Assembly: GCF_024721175.1 (NCBI RefSeq)
Contig: NZ_CP099399.1
Coordinates: forward strand, 310,001-374,000
Source of the DNA: Rhizobium sp. Pop5
GTDB lineage: Bacteria; Pseudomonadota; Alphaproteobacteria; Rhizobiales; Rhizobiaceae
Direction: 5' to 3'
Length of the DNA: 64,000 bases
Of this stretch, positions 46,001-54,078 are shown piece after piece. The notes under the pieces are model-generated. The model did no database searches. It saw only the letters and a program-made list of their open reading frames with translations, and was not told the origin of the DNA. The position numbers were made by a program, and so were the translations under genes. Positions within the stretch are counted from its first letter, which is position 1. Each line of letters starts with the position of its first letter.

Positions 46001-46713
46001 ACATGCGTTTCCCGGCCGCGATCGCCGCCCTCGCACTCCTTGCAGGCTGCCAGTCTCCGACGGCGGTCAGCGAGATCGGCCGCGCGCCCTCCATGAGCCC
46101 GATCGGCAGCGGCCTTGCCTACGGCCAGACGCCGCAGATGGCGCTCTATCCGAAGCAGCCACGCGCCGTGGCGCAGGGTTACTCGCTATGGAGCGATTCG
46201 CAGGCCGCTCTCTTCAAGGATGCGCGCGCGCTTAACGTCGGCGACATCCTGACCGTCGATATCCAGATCAATGACAAGGGATCCTTCGACAACGAAACCA
46301 ACCGCAGCCGCAAAAATTCGAGCGGCATGAACTGGGATGTCAACGCCCAGATCTTCGGCTGGACGCCGCAGTCCAAGACGGATCTGACCTACGGCTCCGA
46401 CACCAGCACCGACGGCAAGGGCAAGATCGAGCGCACTGACAAGCTTAACCTTCTGGTTGCCGCTGTTGTCACCGGCATTCTCGAAAACGGCAACCTGGTC
46501 ATCTCGGGCTCACAGGAAGTGCGCCTGAACCAGGAACTGCGTATCCTGAACGTGGCCGGTATCGTTCGGCCGCAGGACGTCAACGCCGAGAACCAGATCT
46601 CCTACGACAAGATCGCCGAAGCCCGCATCTCCTACGGCGGCCGCGGCCGCCTGATGGAAGTGCAGCAGCCTCCGCGCGGCCAGCAGGCCGTCGATCTTTT
46701 CTCGCCGCTTTGA
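45997..46713 (+). CDS. flgH: Flagellar L-ring lipoprotein FlgH
   Basis: A 238-residue lipoprotein; the signal ends in lipobox LLAGC with lipidated Cys18. The core has VGDILTVDIQINDKGSFDN, and NLVISGSQEVRLNQELRIL. It forms the outer membrane ring. Overlaps motE by ATGA. Confidence 0.96.
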   Translation: MNMRFPAAIAALALLAGCQSPTAVSEIGRAPSMSPIGSGLAYGQTPQMALYPKQPRAVAQGYSLWSDSQAALFKDARALNVGDILTVDIQINDKGSFDNETNRSRKNSSGMNWDVNAQIFGWTPQSKTDLTYGSDTSTDGKGKIERTDKLNLLVAAVVTGILENGNLVISGSQEVRLNQELRILNVAGIVRPQDVNAENQISYDKIAEARISYGGRGRLMEVQQPPRGQQAVDLFSPL

Positions 46714-46725
46714 GGCTGAACGACG

Positions 46726-47229
46726 ATGGCAGATCTAGACGCAGCCGCAGGTCAACCGAAGAAATCCGGCTCGCTGATGACCATCATCGGCATCGCGGTG
46801 CTGACGCTCGTCGGCGCCGGCGGAGGCTGGGCGGTCGGCACGATCGTCGCGCCCAGCATCAAGGGCGCCAAGGAGGCCGAGCAGGCCAAGGACACCGAGG
46901 CAAAGAAGAAGGCCGAGGAAGGCCTGGCGCGTATCTCGACCAAGGAGAACAACGTCGTCCAGCTCGAGCCGATCACCTCGAACCTCGCCTATCCCTCTGA
47001 AAACTGGGTCCGACTCGAAGTCGCGCTGCTGTTCAACGGGCCCCCGGATGTCAAGATTTCCGAGGATATCCACCAGGATATCCTCGCCTATATCAGAACC
47101 GTTTCCCTTCAGCAGATCGAGGGGCCGCGGGGCTTTCAATATCTCAAGGATGACATACAGGAACGTGTTGACCTTCGCTCGCAAGGGCGGGTATCGAAGG
47201 TCATGTTCAGGACATTTGTCATCGAATGA
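46726..47229 (+). CDS. fliL: Stator-associated protein FliL
   Basis: A 167-residue protein with one membrane helix (LMTIIGIAVLTLVGAGGGWAVG), a charged coiled linker (KGAKEAEQAKDTEAKKKAEE) and a periplasmic domain (LEPITSNLAYPSENWVRLEV). FliL supports the stator around the motor. Overlaps fliP by ATGA. Confidence 0.94.
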   Translation: MADLDAAAGQPKKSGSLMTIIGIAVLTLVGAGGGWAVGTIVAPSIKGAKEAEQAKDTEAKKKAEEGLARISTKENNVVQLEPITSNLAYPSENWVRLEVALLFNGPPDVKISEDIHQDILAYIRTVSLQQIEGPRGFQYLKDDIQERVDLRSQGRVSKVMFRTFVIE

Positions 47230-47963
47230 TTCGATTTATAGTTTTCCTTGCCGTCATGATGGCGGTGCCGGAACTGGCGGTGGCCCAGCAGCTGCCGACT
47301 GACTTGTTGAACGTACCGGTCAACGGCTCTGTCGCCGCCTGGATCATCCGGACCTTCGGCCTGTTGACCGTCCTTTCGGTCGCGCCGGGCATCCTGATCA
47401 TGGTGACGAGTTTTCCTCGTTTCATCATCGCTTTCTCGATCCTGCGTTCGGGCATGGGCCTATCTTCGACGCCTTCCAACATGATCCTCCTGTCACTGTC
47501 CCTGTTCATGACCTTCTACGTCATGTCTCCGACCTTCGATCAGGCCTGGCAGAACGGCGTGCAGCCGCTGCTTGCCAACCAGATCAATGAGACCGAGGCC
47601 GTCCAGCGCATCGCCGAACCCTTCCGCACCTTCATGTCGGCCAATACCCGGGATAAGGACCTGGCGCTCTTCGTCGATCTGGCGCGTGAACGCGGGCAGA
47701 ATATCCAGACGACCGATCCAATCGATTACCGCGTGCTGATCCCGGCTTTCATGATCTCCGAGATCCGTCGCGGTTTCGAGATCGGTTTTCTCGTCGTGCT
47801 GCCGTTTCTCGTTATCGACCTCATCGTTGCCACAATCACCATGGCGATGGGCATGATGATGCTGCCGCCGACCTCGATCTCGCTGCCTTTCAAGATTCTC
47901 TTCTTCGTGCTGATCGACGGCTGGAACCTGCTGGTCGGCAGCCTGGTGCGCTCGTTCAGCTGA
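47226..47963 (+). CDS. fliP: Flagellar export gate protein FliP
   Basis: A 245-residue membrane protein with a signal-like start and the FliP motifs VAPGILIMVTSFPRFIIAFSI, PSNMILLSLSLFMTFYVMSP and GMMMLPPTSISLPFKILFFVLIDGW. It forms the export gate with FliQ and FliR, which are not in this window. Last gene of the flgB series. Confidence 0.97.
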   Translation: MIRFIVFLAVMMAVPELAVAQQLPTDLLNVPVNGSVAAWIIRTFGLLTVLSVAPGILIMVTSFPRFIIAFSILRSGMGLSSTPSNMILLSLSLFMTFYVMSPTFDQAWQNGVQPLLANQINETEAVQRIAEPFRTFMSANTRDKDLALFVDLARERGQNIQTTDPIDYRVLIPAFMISEIRRGFEIGFLVVLPFLVIDLIVATITMAMGMMMLPPTSISLPFKILFFVLIDGWNLLVGSLVRSFS

Positions 47964-47983
47964 TGAGCGCGCGCATGCGTTGA

Positions 47984-48084
47984 AACGCGCCGCGATCTTT
48001 CAGGTTCTCTTACAGTGCTTCGGGTGTTGGTTTTACGCATGTCGTGATCGCAAACGCTGCACACTTTGGTGCGACATGCTTTAG
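47984..48084. repeat. Rhizobial intergenic palindromic element (RIME-like)
   Basis: Just after fliP, a roughly 100 bp block contains GCATGTCG (48037-48044) and its complement CGACATGC (48072-48079), set in a sequence (GCCGCGATCTTTCAGGTTCT, CGCTGCACACTTT) that I recognise as a repeated rhizobial intergenic element. The exact family name is uncertain. It precedes the terminator and has no reading frame. Confidence 0.6.
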
Positions 48085-48110
48085 CTGCCATCCACATCTT
48101 TGCTCCTAAC

Positions 48111-48146
48111 AAGAAAACCCGCCGGATCGCTCCGGCGGGCTTTCTT
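48111..48146. terminator. Bidirectional terminator between fliP and the glycosyltransferase
   Basis: Sixteen-base arms AAGAAAACCCGCCGGA (48111-48126) and TCCGGCGGGCTTTCTT (48131-48146) pair with one mismatch around a TCGC loop. A and T runs on both sides suit termination in both directions, fitting the convergent genes. Confidence 0.85.
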
Positions 48147-48160
48147 GCGGGTAGGCGGGG

Positions 48161-50077
48161 TCACTCCGAGGCGAAGGGTGCCGTGCGCGGCGGGAGCGCC
48201 GCGATGTCGATATGGTCGGGTGCAAGATGCTGCCTGGCGCGCTCGGCCATGATTTCGTAGGCCTGTTCCAGATGATGGCAGAAGCGCTCGGCGTCGAAGA
48301 GCGGCGCGATATAGCGCTTCTCTTTCAGATGCGCCTTGTACTCGGCGATCCGGCCGGGGTTCTCAGCGAGCTCGACGGCCATATCCTCGTAGGCTTGCAG
48401 GTCGTCCGCGACGAGATCGGGCAGGTCGATGGCCCTGAGCAGGCTTTCGCTGACGCGTGAGGCGAAGTTGGTGCCCTTGACGGTCAGGACCGGGAGGCCG
48501 CCCCAGAGCTGCTCCGAGGTGGTCGTGTGGCCGTTGACGGGGAAGGTGTCGATGCCGATGTCGGCCGCCTGCTGGCGGTCGATATGTTCCTCGTAGGGCG
48601 CGCGCGGGCAGAAGATGATCCGTTTGGAGGAAATGCCTGATGACTGGAATCGCTTCAAGAGGTTTGCCTGGTTTCGCGGTGAATTCGCCATTAGCCAGAG
48701 TACGCTGTTTGGCGCCCGCTTGAGGATCCGGCACCAACTGTCGATCGTTTCCGGCGTGATTTTGCGGTTACCGTTGAACGAGGCGAAGATGAATGCGTCT
48801 TCCGGCAGGCCAAGCTTTTCACGCGTGACGGGACGTGGTTTCGGACGATGCATCGGATCGTTCGGCTGGTAGCTCTCCGGCAGCCGGCAGAATTTCTCGT
48901 GATAGAAAGGCTTCGCCACGTCAGGCAGTACCGAATGGTCACCGATGACGTAGTCGAGATCGATGTTGACGGTGCTGCCGGGGAAGCCGAGCCAGCCGAC
49001 TTGAACCGGCGCCAGCGGCAAGTTGAAGGCTGTCGCGCGGCTGCCTGATGTATGACCCTTCAGGTCGACCATTATATCGATATTGTGCTCGTGCACCGTT
49101 TCCAACATCGCCTGGTCGGAGAAACCGTGAACGATGACGATCTTGCCCCAGCGGCTGCGGTCGGTATTGTTGTGCTTCAGGAATTCCGGACCTGTATGGC
49201 AGAACAGCGTGACCTCAAAGCGGTCCTTGTCGTGCAGTTCGAGAATGCGCTGCAACAGCTTCATCGTCGCGTGGCGATCCCAGAAGTCCGATGACATGTA
49301 GCCGATCCGGATCTTGTCCGACCATGTGTGCGGCTGGTTGCGGCGGAAGGTCACCCGTTCCTGGTTGAGGGGAGTCGTGCCGATCGTCGCATATCGGTTG
49401 AAATCCTCGTTGCCGCACCAATGCAGGTGATAAAACGGGTTGTCCTTGCGCAGGATCTCGATGTCGCCCTTTGCAAGGGCTGCGTCGATCACGGCCTGAT
49501 GCTTGCTTGCCTCTTCGAACTCGTTGAATTCGCGGGCGAAAACCAGGTGGAGGAAGCGGAATGCGAGATTGCCAGGAAAACGTTTGAAGAGGTTGCGCGC
49601 GAGGCTTTGGTTGGTCGCGTCGTTCAGGTCGTCGCTGAGCAACAGAGCAGCCAGGCGCATGTGATCCGGGTTGGCGCTCTGCGACAACACCGTCTTGAAC
49701 GGGCTGATGATATCCCGCTGCTGGCGCTTCAGGTAGATCGCGGTGATGATGAAAGCCAGGTCCGCATCTTCCTGAGCCTTAGAAAGATTTCGCATAGCGA
49801 TCAGCAGCGCTTCGTCTTCGTTGCCGGTCTCGTAATGCAGCTTGGCAGCCTGCTTGGCATATTCGTAGGCGTTGGGCCCCTCACAGCCGGCGGCAAGGCC
49901 ATAGGCCTTCGCCGCATCGGTCTTGAAGCCGAGCTGCACGAGGTTCTTGGCCAACAGCGCGTAAGTCTTGGCGTCCTGCTGGATATCCATGAGCTGGTTG
50001 AGCGTCGCCAGGGACTGTGTATAGCGGCCCATCTGGTAATCCTTGGACGCCGCAGAGAACGAAACTTTGCTGTTCAA
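48161..50077 (-). CDS. SPINDLY/OGT-type glycosyltransferase (GT41) with TPR repeats
   Basis: A 638-residue protein. The first 200 residues have TPR-type helices (YQMGRYTQSLATLNQLMDI; AKNLVQLGFKTDAAKAYGLA). The rest is a GT41 catalytic region: RIGYMSSDFWDRHATMKLL, IDIMVDLKGHTSGSRA, PVQVGWLGFPGS, GIDTFPVNGHTTTSEQLWGG. Such enzymes transfer GlcNAc or fucose from nucleotide sugars to Ser/Thr of proteins in the cytoplasm. Its place beside the flagellin genes suggests flagellin as acceptor. I choose a TTG start at 50077 with GGAG 7 bases upstream; an ATG at 50134 in the same frame is possible but extends into an unlikely N-terminus. Confidence 0.88.
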   Translation of the reverse strand: MNSKVSFSAASKDYQMGRYTQSLATLNQLMDIQQDAKTYALLAKNLVQLGFKTDAAKAYGLAAGCEGPNAYEYAKQAAKLHYETGNEDEALLIAMRNLSKAQEDADLAFIITAIYLKRQQRDIISPFKTVLSQSANPDHMRLAALLLSDDLNDATNQSLARNLFKRFPGNLAFRFLHLVFAREFNEFEEASKHQAVIDAALAKGDIEILRKDNPFYHLHWCGNEDFNRYATIGTTPLNQERVTFRRNQPHTWSDKIRIGYMSSDFWDRHATMKLLQRILELHDKDRFEVTLFCHTGPEFLKHNNTDRSRWGKIVIVHGFSDQAMLETVHEHNIDIMVDLKGHTSGSRATAFNLPLAPVQVGWLGFPGSTVNIDLDYVIGDHSVLPDVAKPFYHEKFCRLPESYQPNDPMHRPKPRPVTREKLGLPEDAFIFASFNGNRKITPETIDSWCRILKRAPNSVLWLMANSPRNQANLLKRFQSSGISSKRIIFCPRAPYEEHIDRQQAADIGIDTFPVNGHTTTSEQLWGGLPVLTVKGTNFASRVSESLLRAIDLPDLVADDLQAYEDMAVELAENPGRIAEYKAHLKEKRYIAPLFDAERFCHHLEQAYEIMAERARQHLAPDHIDIAALPPRTAPFASE

Positions 50078-50296
50078 AACCCAACTCCGTGAAGGAAATG
50101 TTCTGGCATGACTATCGATCGCCGACGCGCGCATGGGCCGTCCTCCCCGAACGGGCGGATCGGTCCGATGATGCTATCCCGGCGCCTGCCACATTGCCAT
50201 TCGAAGCTTGCTTGAAACCGGTGGCTCGATGACGCCTGCTCCCCAGGGAAAGCTCGTTTTCTCGCCGAACTTGAATGAAAGAAAGTGCATTCAGCA

Positions 50297-50335
50297 GGCA
50301 TTAACTATGCGCTGTGAGAGGGCATTAACTATGCG
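50297..50335. repeat. Direct repeat upstream of flaA
   Basis: Two identical 15-base units GGCATTAACTATGCG at 50297-50311 and 50321-50335, 24 bases apart (start to start), about 190 bases before the flaA ATG. A pair of direct half-sites like this suits a winged-helix regulator such as Rem; no evidence beyond position. Confidence 0.6.
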
Positions 50336-50443
50336 AGATGAGCGGCCGGTACGGACCCTCCATTTTTAAGAAGTTGGCAAGCATTGGCTGCGAGATTGCC
50401 CTGGACATGACGGGTTTGGGCCAAACAAATCAGGCGCCGAGTA

Positions 50444-50489
50444 GCATGAAGCTGGTCCGTCATCGCCGGTACTACAGTCCGGTATGTCC
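50444..50489 (+). promoter_or_regulatory. Conserved flagellin leader element, flaA copy
   Basis: GCATGAAGCTGGTC at 50444-50457 and TCCGGTATGTCC at 50478-50489, ending 34 bases before the flaA ATG. The same two blocks at equal spacing precede flaB and flaC. Its place suits a 5'-leader site for translational control, as FlbT acts on flagellin leaders in Caulobacter. Confidence 0.6.
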
Positions 50490-50523
50490 TCCTTTTTGTA
50501 TCTAGTTTCCAGGGGACAGATTT

Positions 50524-51429
50524 ATGACAAGCATTAACACCAACACTTCCGCACAGGCCGCTCTCCAGACGCTGCGCAACGTCAACCAGGGGCTCCAGTC
50601 GACGCAGGCTCACGTTTCCTCCGGCTATCGCGTTGGCAAGGCTTCGGACAACGCTGCTTACTGGTCGATCGCAACGACCATGCGTTCGGACAACAAGGCA
50701 CTTTCCGCCGTCTCCGACGCTCTCGGCATGGGTGCCGCCAAGGTCGATACCGCTTACACCGCCATGTCCAGCGCCATCGACGTCGTCGGCGACATCAAGG
50801 CCAAGCTGGTTGCCGCCACTGAAAACGGCGTCGACAAGGCGAAGGTCCAGGAAGAAATCGGTCAGCTGCAGCAGCAGCTGCTCAGCGTCGCTCAGTCGGC
50901 TTCCTTCAACGGCGAAAACTGGGTTGCCGGCGCTTCCGGCACGAAGAGCGTGGTTTCCTCCTTCGTCCGCGACGGTTCCAACGCCGTTTCGGTCACCACG
51001 ACGGACTACGTTCTCAACAATGGTACGACGGGCAACGTCCTGTTCGGCATGAGCGGTGGCCAGGTCGAAACCTCGACGGGTATCCTTGGCACCTCGAACG
51101 GTACGGTCGGTTCGATCTTCTCGATGAACATCACCAACTTCACCGCCGGCCAGATCCAGACGGCTCTGACCAACGTTGAATCGGCGCTGAAGTCCATGAC
51201 CAGTGCCGGCGCTGCTCTCGGTTCGCTCTCCAAGCGTATCGACAACCAGGACGACTTCGTCCACGCTCTGAGCAACTCGATCGACTCCGGTATCGGCCGT
51301 CTCGTCGACGCCAACATGGAAGAAGAATCCTCTAAGCTCAGTGCCCTGCAGACCCAGCAGCAGCTGGCGATCCAGTCGCTGTCGATTGCGAATTCCTCTT
51401 CGCAGAACATCCTGTCGCTGTTCCGCTAA
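50524..51429 (+). CDS. flaA: Flagellin FlaA
   Basis: A 301-residue flagellin: conserved N-terminal D0/D1 (SSGYRVGKASDNAAYWSIAT), a short variable centre and C-terminal D1/D0 (NMEEESSKLSALQTQQQLAI, then LSLFR). FlaA is the main filament subunit in Rhizobium and required for motility. Followed by a strong terminator. The name is by order; the other array members differ only slightly. Confidence 0.95.
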   Translation: MTSINTNTSAQAALQTLRNVNQGLQSTQAHVSSGYRVGKASDNAAYWSIATTMRSDNKALSAVSDALGMGAAKVDTAYTAMSSAIDVVGDIKAKLVAATENGVDKAKVQEEIGQLQQQLLSVAQSASFNGENWVAGASGTKSVVSSFVRDGSNAVSVTTTDYVLNNGTTGNVLFGMSGGQVETSTGILGTSNGTVGSIFSMNITNFTAGQIQTALTNVESALKSMTSAGAALGSLSKRIDNQDDFVHALSNSIDSGIGRLVDANMEEESSKLSALQTQQQLAIQSLSIANSSSQNILSLFR

Positions 51430-51453
51430 AACCGGTCACTACAGGCTTCCAAG

Positions 51454-51491
51454 TTTCGCGGCCGGGTCATCCCCGGCCGCGAAATGTTTTA
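51454..51491 (+). terminator. Terminator after flaA
   Basis: Perfect 13-base arms TTTCGCGGCCGGG (51454-51466) and CCCGGCCGCGAAA (51472-51484) followed by TGTTTT. Each flagellin gene in this array therefore has its own transcript. Confidence 0.9.
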
Positions 51492-51602
51492 AAATAAGGT
51501 TAACGGAAATTCATCTAAGTCTCAGATATTTTTACATTATTTAAGTTTATAATTTAGCCTTCCTTAACCATCTTGCTGTTTTCTAGGCCCCATCGAAACG
51601 GC

Positions 51603-51676
51603 GAGTTAACCCTAACAGAGATGGTTAACAGGCATGATGCTGATCGCTGTGGGCCGGCCGAAAATCCGGAATGTCC
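51603..51676 (+). promoter_or_regulatory. flaB control region: TTAAC boxes and leader element
   Basis: GAGTTAAC at 51603-51610 and GGTTAACA at 51623-51630 are followed by the leader blocks GCATGATGCTGATC (51632-51645) and TCCGGAATGTCC (51665-51676), which ends 35 bases before the ATG. The GAGTTAAC box is 109 bases before the ATG, exactly as in flaC. Confidence 0.6.
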
Positions 51677-51711
51677 CTGTTTAAAATCTGCCAACAAGGG
51701 GCAAGCAAACT

Positions 51712-52620
51712 ATGACGAGCATCAACACCAATAACGCTGCAATGGCAGCCCTCCAGACTCTCCGTGGCATCAACCAGGGTCTTCAGACGACGCAGGCTCA
51801 CGTATCGTCGGGTTATCGCGTCGGCAAGGCATCCGACAACGCTGCTTACTGGTCGATCGCAACGACCATGCGTTCGGACAACAAGGCACTTTCCGCCGTT
51901 TCCGACGCTCTCGGCCTCGGCGCCGCTAAGGTCGACACCGCTTACTCCGCAATGTCCAGCGCCATCGACGTCGTCGGCGACATCAAGGCCAAGCTCGTTG
52001 CTGCCACTGAAAACGGTGTCGACAAGGCCAAGGTCCAGGAAGAAATCGGCCAGCTGCAGCAGCAGCTCCTGAGCGTCGCTCAGTCGGCTTCCTTCTCCGG
52101 CGAAAACTGGGTTGCCGGCGCTTCGGGTACCAAGAACGTCGTTGCCTCCTTCGTTCGCGACGGTTCCAACGCCGTGTCGGTCGTCATGACCGACTACGTT
52201 CTCTCGAACGGCTCCACGGGCAACGTCCTGTTCGGCATGAGCGGCGGCGCGGTCGAAACCTCGACGGGTATCCTCGGCACCTCGAACGGTACGGTCGGTT
52301 CCGTTTACTCGATGAACATCACCACCTTCACGCTCGGCCAGATCCAGACGGCTCTGACCAACGTTGAATCGGCTCTGAAGTCCATGACCAGTGCCGGCGC
52401 CGCTCTCGGCTCGATCTCCAAGCGCATCGAACTGCAGGAAGACTTCGTCAACGCTCTGAGCGACTCGATCGACTCCGGTATCGGCCGTCTCGTCGACGCC
52501 AACATGGAAGAAGAATCCTCCAAGCTCAGCGCCCTGCAGACCCAGCAGCAGCTGGCGGTCCAGTCGCTGTCGATTGCGAATTCCTCTTCGCAGACCATCC
52601 TCACGCTGTTCCGCGGCTAA
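51712..52620 (+). CDS. flaB: Flagellin FlaB
   Basis: A 302-residue flagellin nearly identical to FlaA in the first 150 and last 110 residues; differences are concentrated in the centre. It begins MTSINTNNAAMAALQTLRGI. It has its own promoter region and terminator. A minor filament subunit in related rhizobia. Confidence 0.95.
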   Translation: MTSINTNNAAMAALQTLRGINQGLQTTQAHVSSGYRVGKASDNAAYWSIATTMRSDNKALSAVSDALGLGAAKVDTAYSAMSSAIDVVGDIKAKLVAATENGVDKAKVQEEIGQLQQQLLSVAQSASFSGENWVAGASGTKNVVASFVRDGSNAVSVVMTDYVLSNGSTGNVLFGMSGGAVETSTGILGTSNGTVGSVYSMNITTFTLGQIQTALTNVESALKSMTSAGAALGSISKRIELQEDFVNALSDSIDSGIGRLVDANMEEESSKLSALQTQQQLAVQSLSIANSSSQTILTLFRG

Positions 52621-52638
52621 TAGCCCGCGCCAACATTG

Positions 52639-52707
52639 GCCCGCCGGCCTCCGGCGGGCACCTCAGAATCGAGCCGCGCTTCGATGGAGCGCGGCTTTTT
52701 TATTTTC
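52639..52707 (+). terminator. Double hairpin and terminator after flaB
   Basis: First hairpin GCCCGCCGG / CCGGCGGGC (52639-52659), then AGCCGCGCT (52672-52680) / AGCGCGGCT (52688-52696) followed by TTTTTATTTT. The second is a classic intrinsic terminator. Confidence 0.9.
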
Positions 52708-52757
52708 GTTAACTGTTGATTAACCATAATGCTGTCTTCTGCCGCCAACGAGACGGC

Positions 52758-52831
52758 GAGTTAACCTAATTTAAGAACCGGTTAACAGGCATGAAGCTGA
52801 TCCCCGTTCCCGGTAGCATTCCGGAATGTCC
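52758..52831 (+). promoter_or_regulatory. flaC control region: TTAAC boxes and leader element
   Basis: GAGTTAAC at 52758-52765, GGTTAACA at 52780-52787, GCATGAAGCTGATC at 52789-52802 and TCCGGAATGTCC at 52820-52831, ending 35 bases before the ATG. Matches the flaB region in sequence and spacing. Confidence 0.6.
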
Positions 52832-52866
52832 CTTTTTTCCACCTGCCGACGAGGGGCAATTATTTC

Positions 52867-53778
52867 ATGACCAGCATTTTGACGAACGTCGCGGCGATGG
52901 CCGCTCTTCAGACACTCCGCGGCATCAACCACAGCCTCGAGGACACGCAGAACCGCGTATCGTCGGGTTACCGGGTCGAAAAGGCGTCCGATAACGCCGC
53001 TTACTGGTCGATCGCGACGACCATGCGTTCGGACAACAAGGCCCTCTCGGCCGTTTCCGACGCTCTCGGTCTTGGCGCCGCCAAAGTCGACACCGCTTAT
53101 TCGGCCATGGACAGCGCCATCAACGTCATCAGCGAAATCAAGGCGAAGATCGTCGCTGCAACGGAAAAGGGCGTCGACAAGACCAAGATTCAGGAGGAAA
53201 TTGGCCAGCTGCAGCAGCAGCTCCTGAGCATCGCCCAATCGGCTTCCTTCTCCGGTGAAAACTGGGTTGCCGGCGCTGACGGCACCAAGAGCGTCGTTTC
53301 GACCTTCGTCCGCGACGGCAACGGTAATGTCTCGGTCAAGACGACGGACTACGTCCTGAGCACGGGCTCCATGGGCAACGTTCTCTTCGGCATGACTTCC
53401 GTCGGCGCCATCGAGACGACCTCCGGCATCATCGGCACCTCCAACGGCACCATCGGCTCCATCTTCTCGATGAACATCAGCACCTTCGGTTCGCCTGAGA
53501 TCTCCATGGCGCTGACGTCGATCGAGGCCGGATTGGAGGCGATGACCAAGGCGGCATCCCAGCTCGGATCGATTTCGACCCGCATCGAACTCCAGGAAAA
53601 TTTCGTCAGTTCGCTCAGCGACTCCATCGATTCAGGTGTGGGCCGCCTGGTGGATGCCAACATGGAAGAGGAATCCAGCAAGCTGACGGCGTTGCAAACG
53701 CAGCAGCAGTTGGCCATCCAGTCGCTGTCGATCGCCAACTCCAGCGCCCAGAACATCCTCACGCTGTTCCGCAGTTAA
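52867..53778 (+). CDS. flaC: Flagellin FlaC
   Basis: A 303-residue flagellin, more divergent than FlaA and FlaB (MTSILTNVAAMAALQTLRGI, then NHSLEDTQNRVSSGYRVEKA). The terminal helices are conserved (VDANMEEESSKLTALQTQQQ). Third gene of the array. Confidence 0.95.
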   Translation: MTSILTNVAAMAALQTLRGINHSLEDTQNRVSSGYRVEKASDNAAYWSIATTMRSDNKALSAVSDALGLGAAKVDTAYSAMDSAINVISEIKAKIVAATEKGVDKTKIQEEIGQLQQQLLSIAQSASFSGENWVAGADGTKSVVSTFVRDGNGNVSVKTTDYVLSTGSMGNVLFGMTSVGAIETTSGIIGTSNGTIGSIFSMNISTFGSPEISMALTSIEAGLEAMTKAASQLGSISTRIELQENFVSSLSDSIDSGVGRLVDANMEEESSKLTALQTQQQLAIQSLSIANSSAQNILTLFRS

Positions 53779-53841
53779 ATCGGGCGCTGAAGCTGGACCG
53801 AATCTTGCGCCATCGTCCAGAGGCAACCGAAAAACCTCCCG

Positions 53842-53876
53842 GACCGCGCCCGAAACGGCGCGGTTCTTTCTTTTAT
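53842..53876 (+). terminator. Terminator after flaC
   Basis: Arms ACCGCGCC (53843-53850) and GGCGCGGT (53857-53864) followed by TCTTTCTTTTAT. About 65 bases after the flaC stop. Confidence 0.75.
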
Positions 53877-54078
53877 ATCAATGATTTGATCCAATCCTGG
53901 TTCGATGCGCGGCGCTCGCTCCGCCGCTCTTGCCGAAAAGGTTGATATCGAGTTAACTTTGCCTTGAGTTGATTTGCTTTTTTTGCGACGCGCCGGTGGA
54001 AATCACCGGAGGCATGACGCCACTTCAGTCGCCGCCGGCAATCCGGCCTGCCTTTTCACCTTTTCCGAGACCCTGTCG

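Noticed and set aside
48066..48260. A 64-codon plus-strand frame after fliP
   Set aside because: It crosses the bidirectional terminator and the 3' end of the glycosyltransferase gene.
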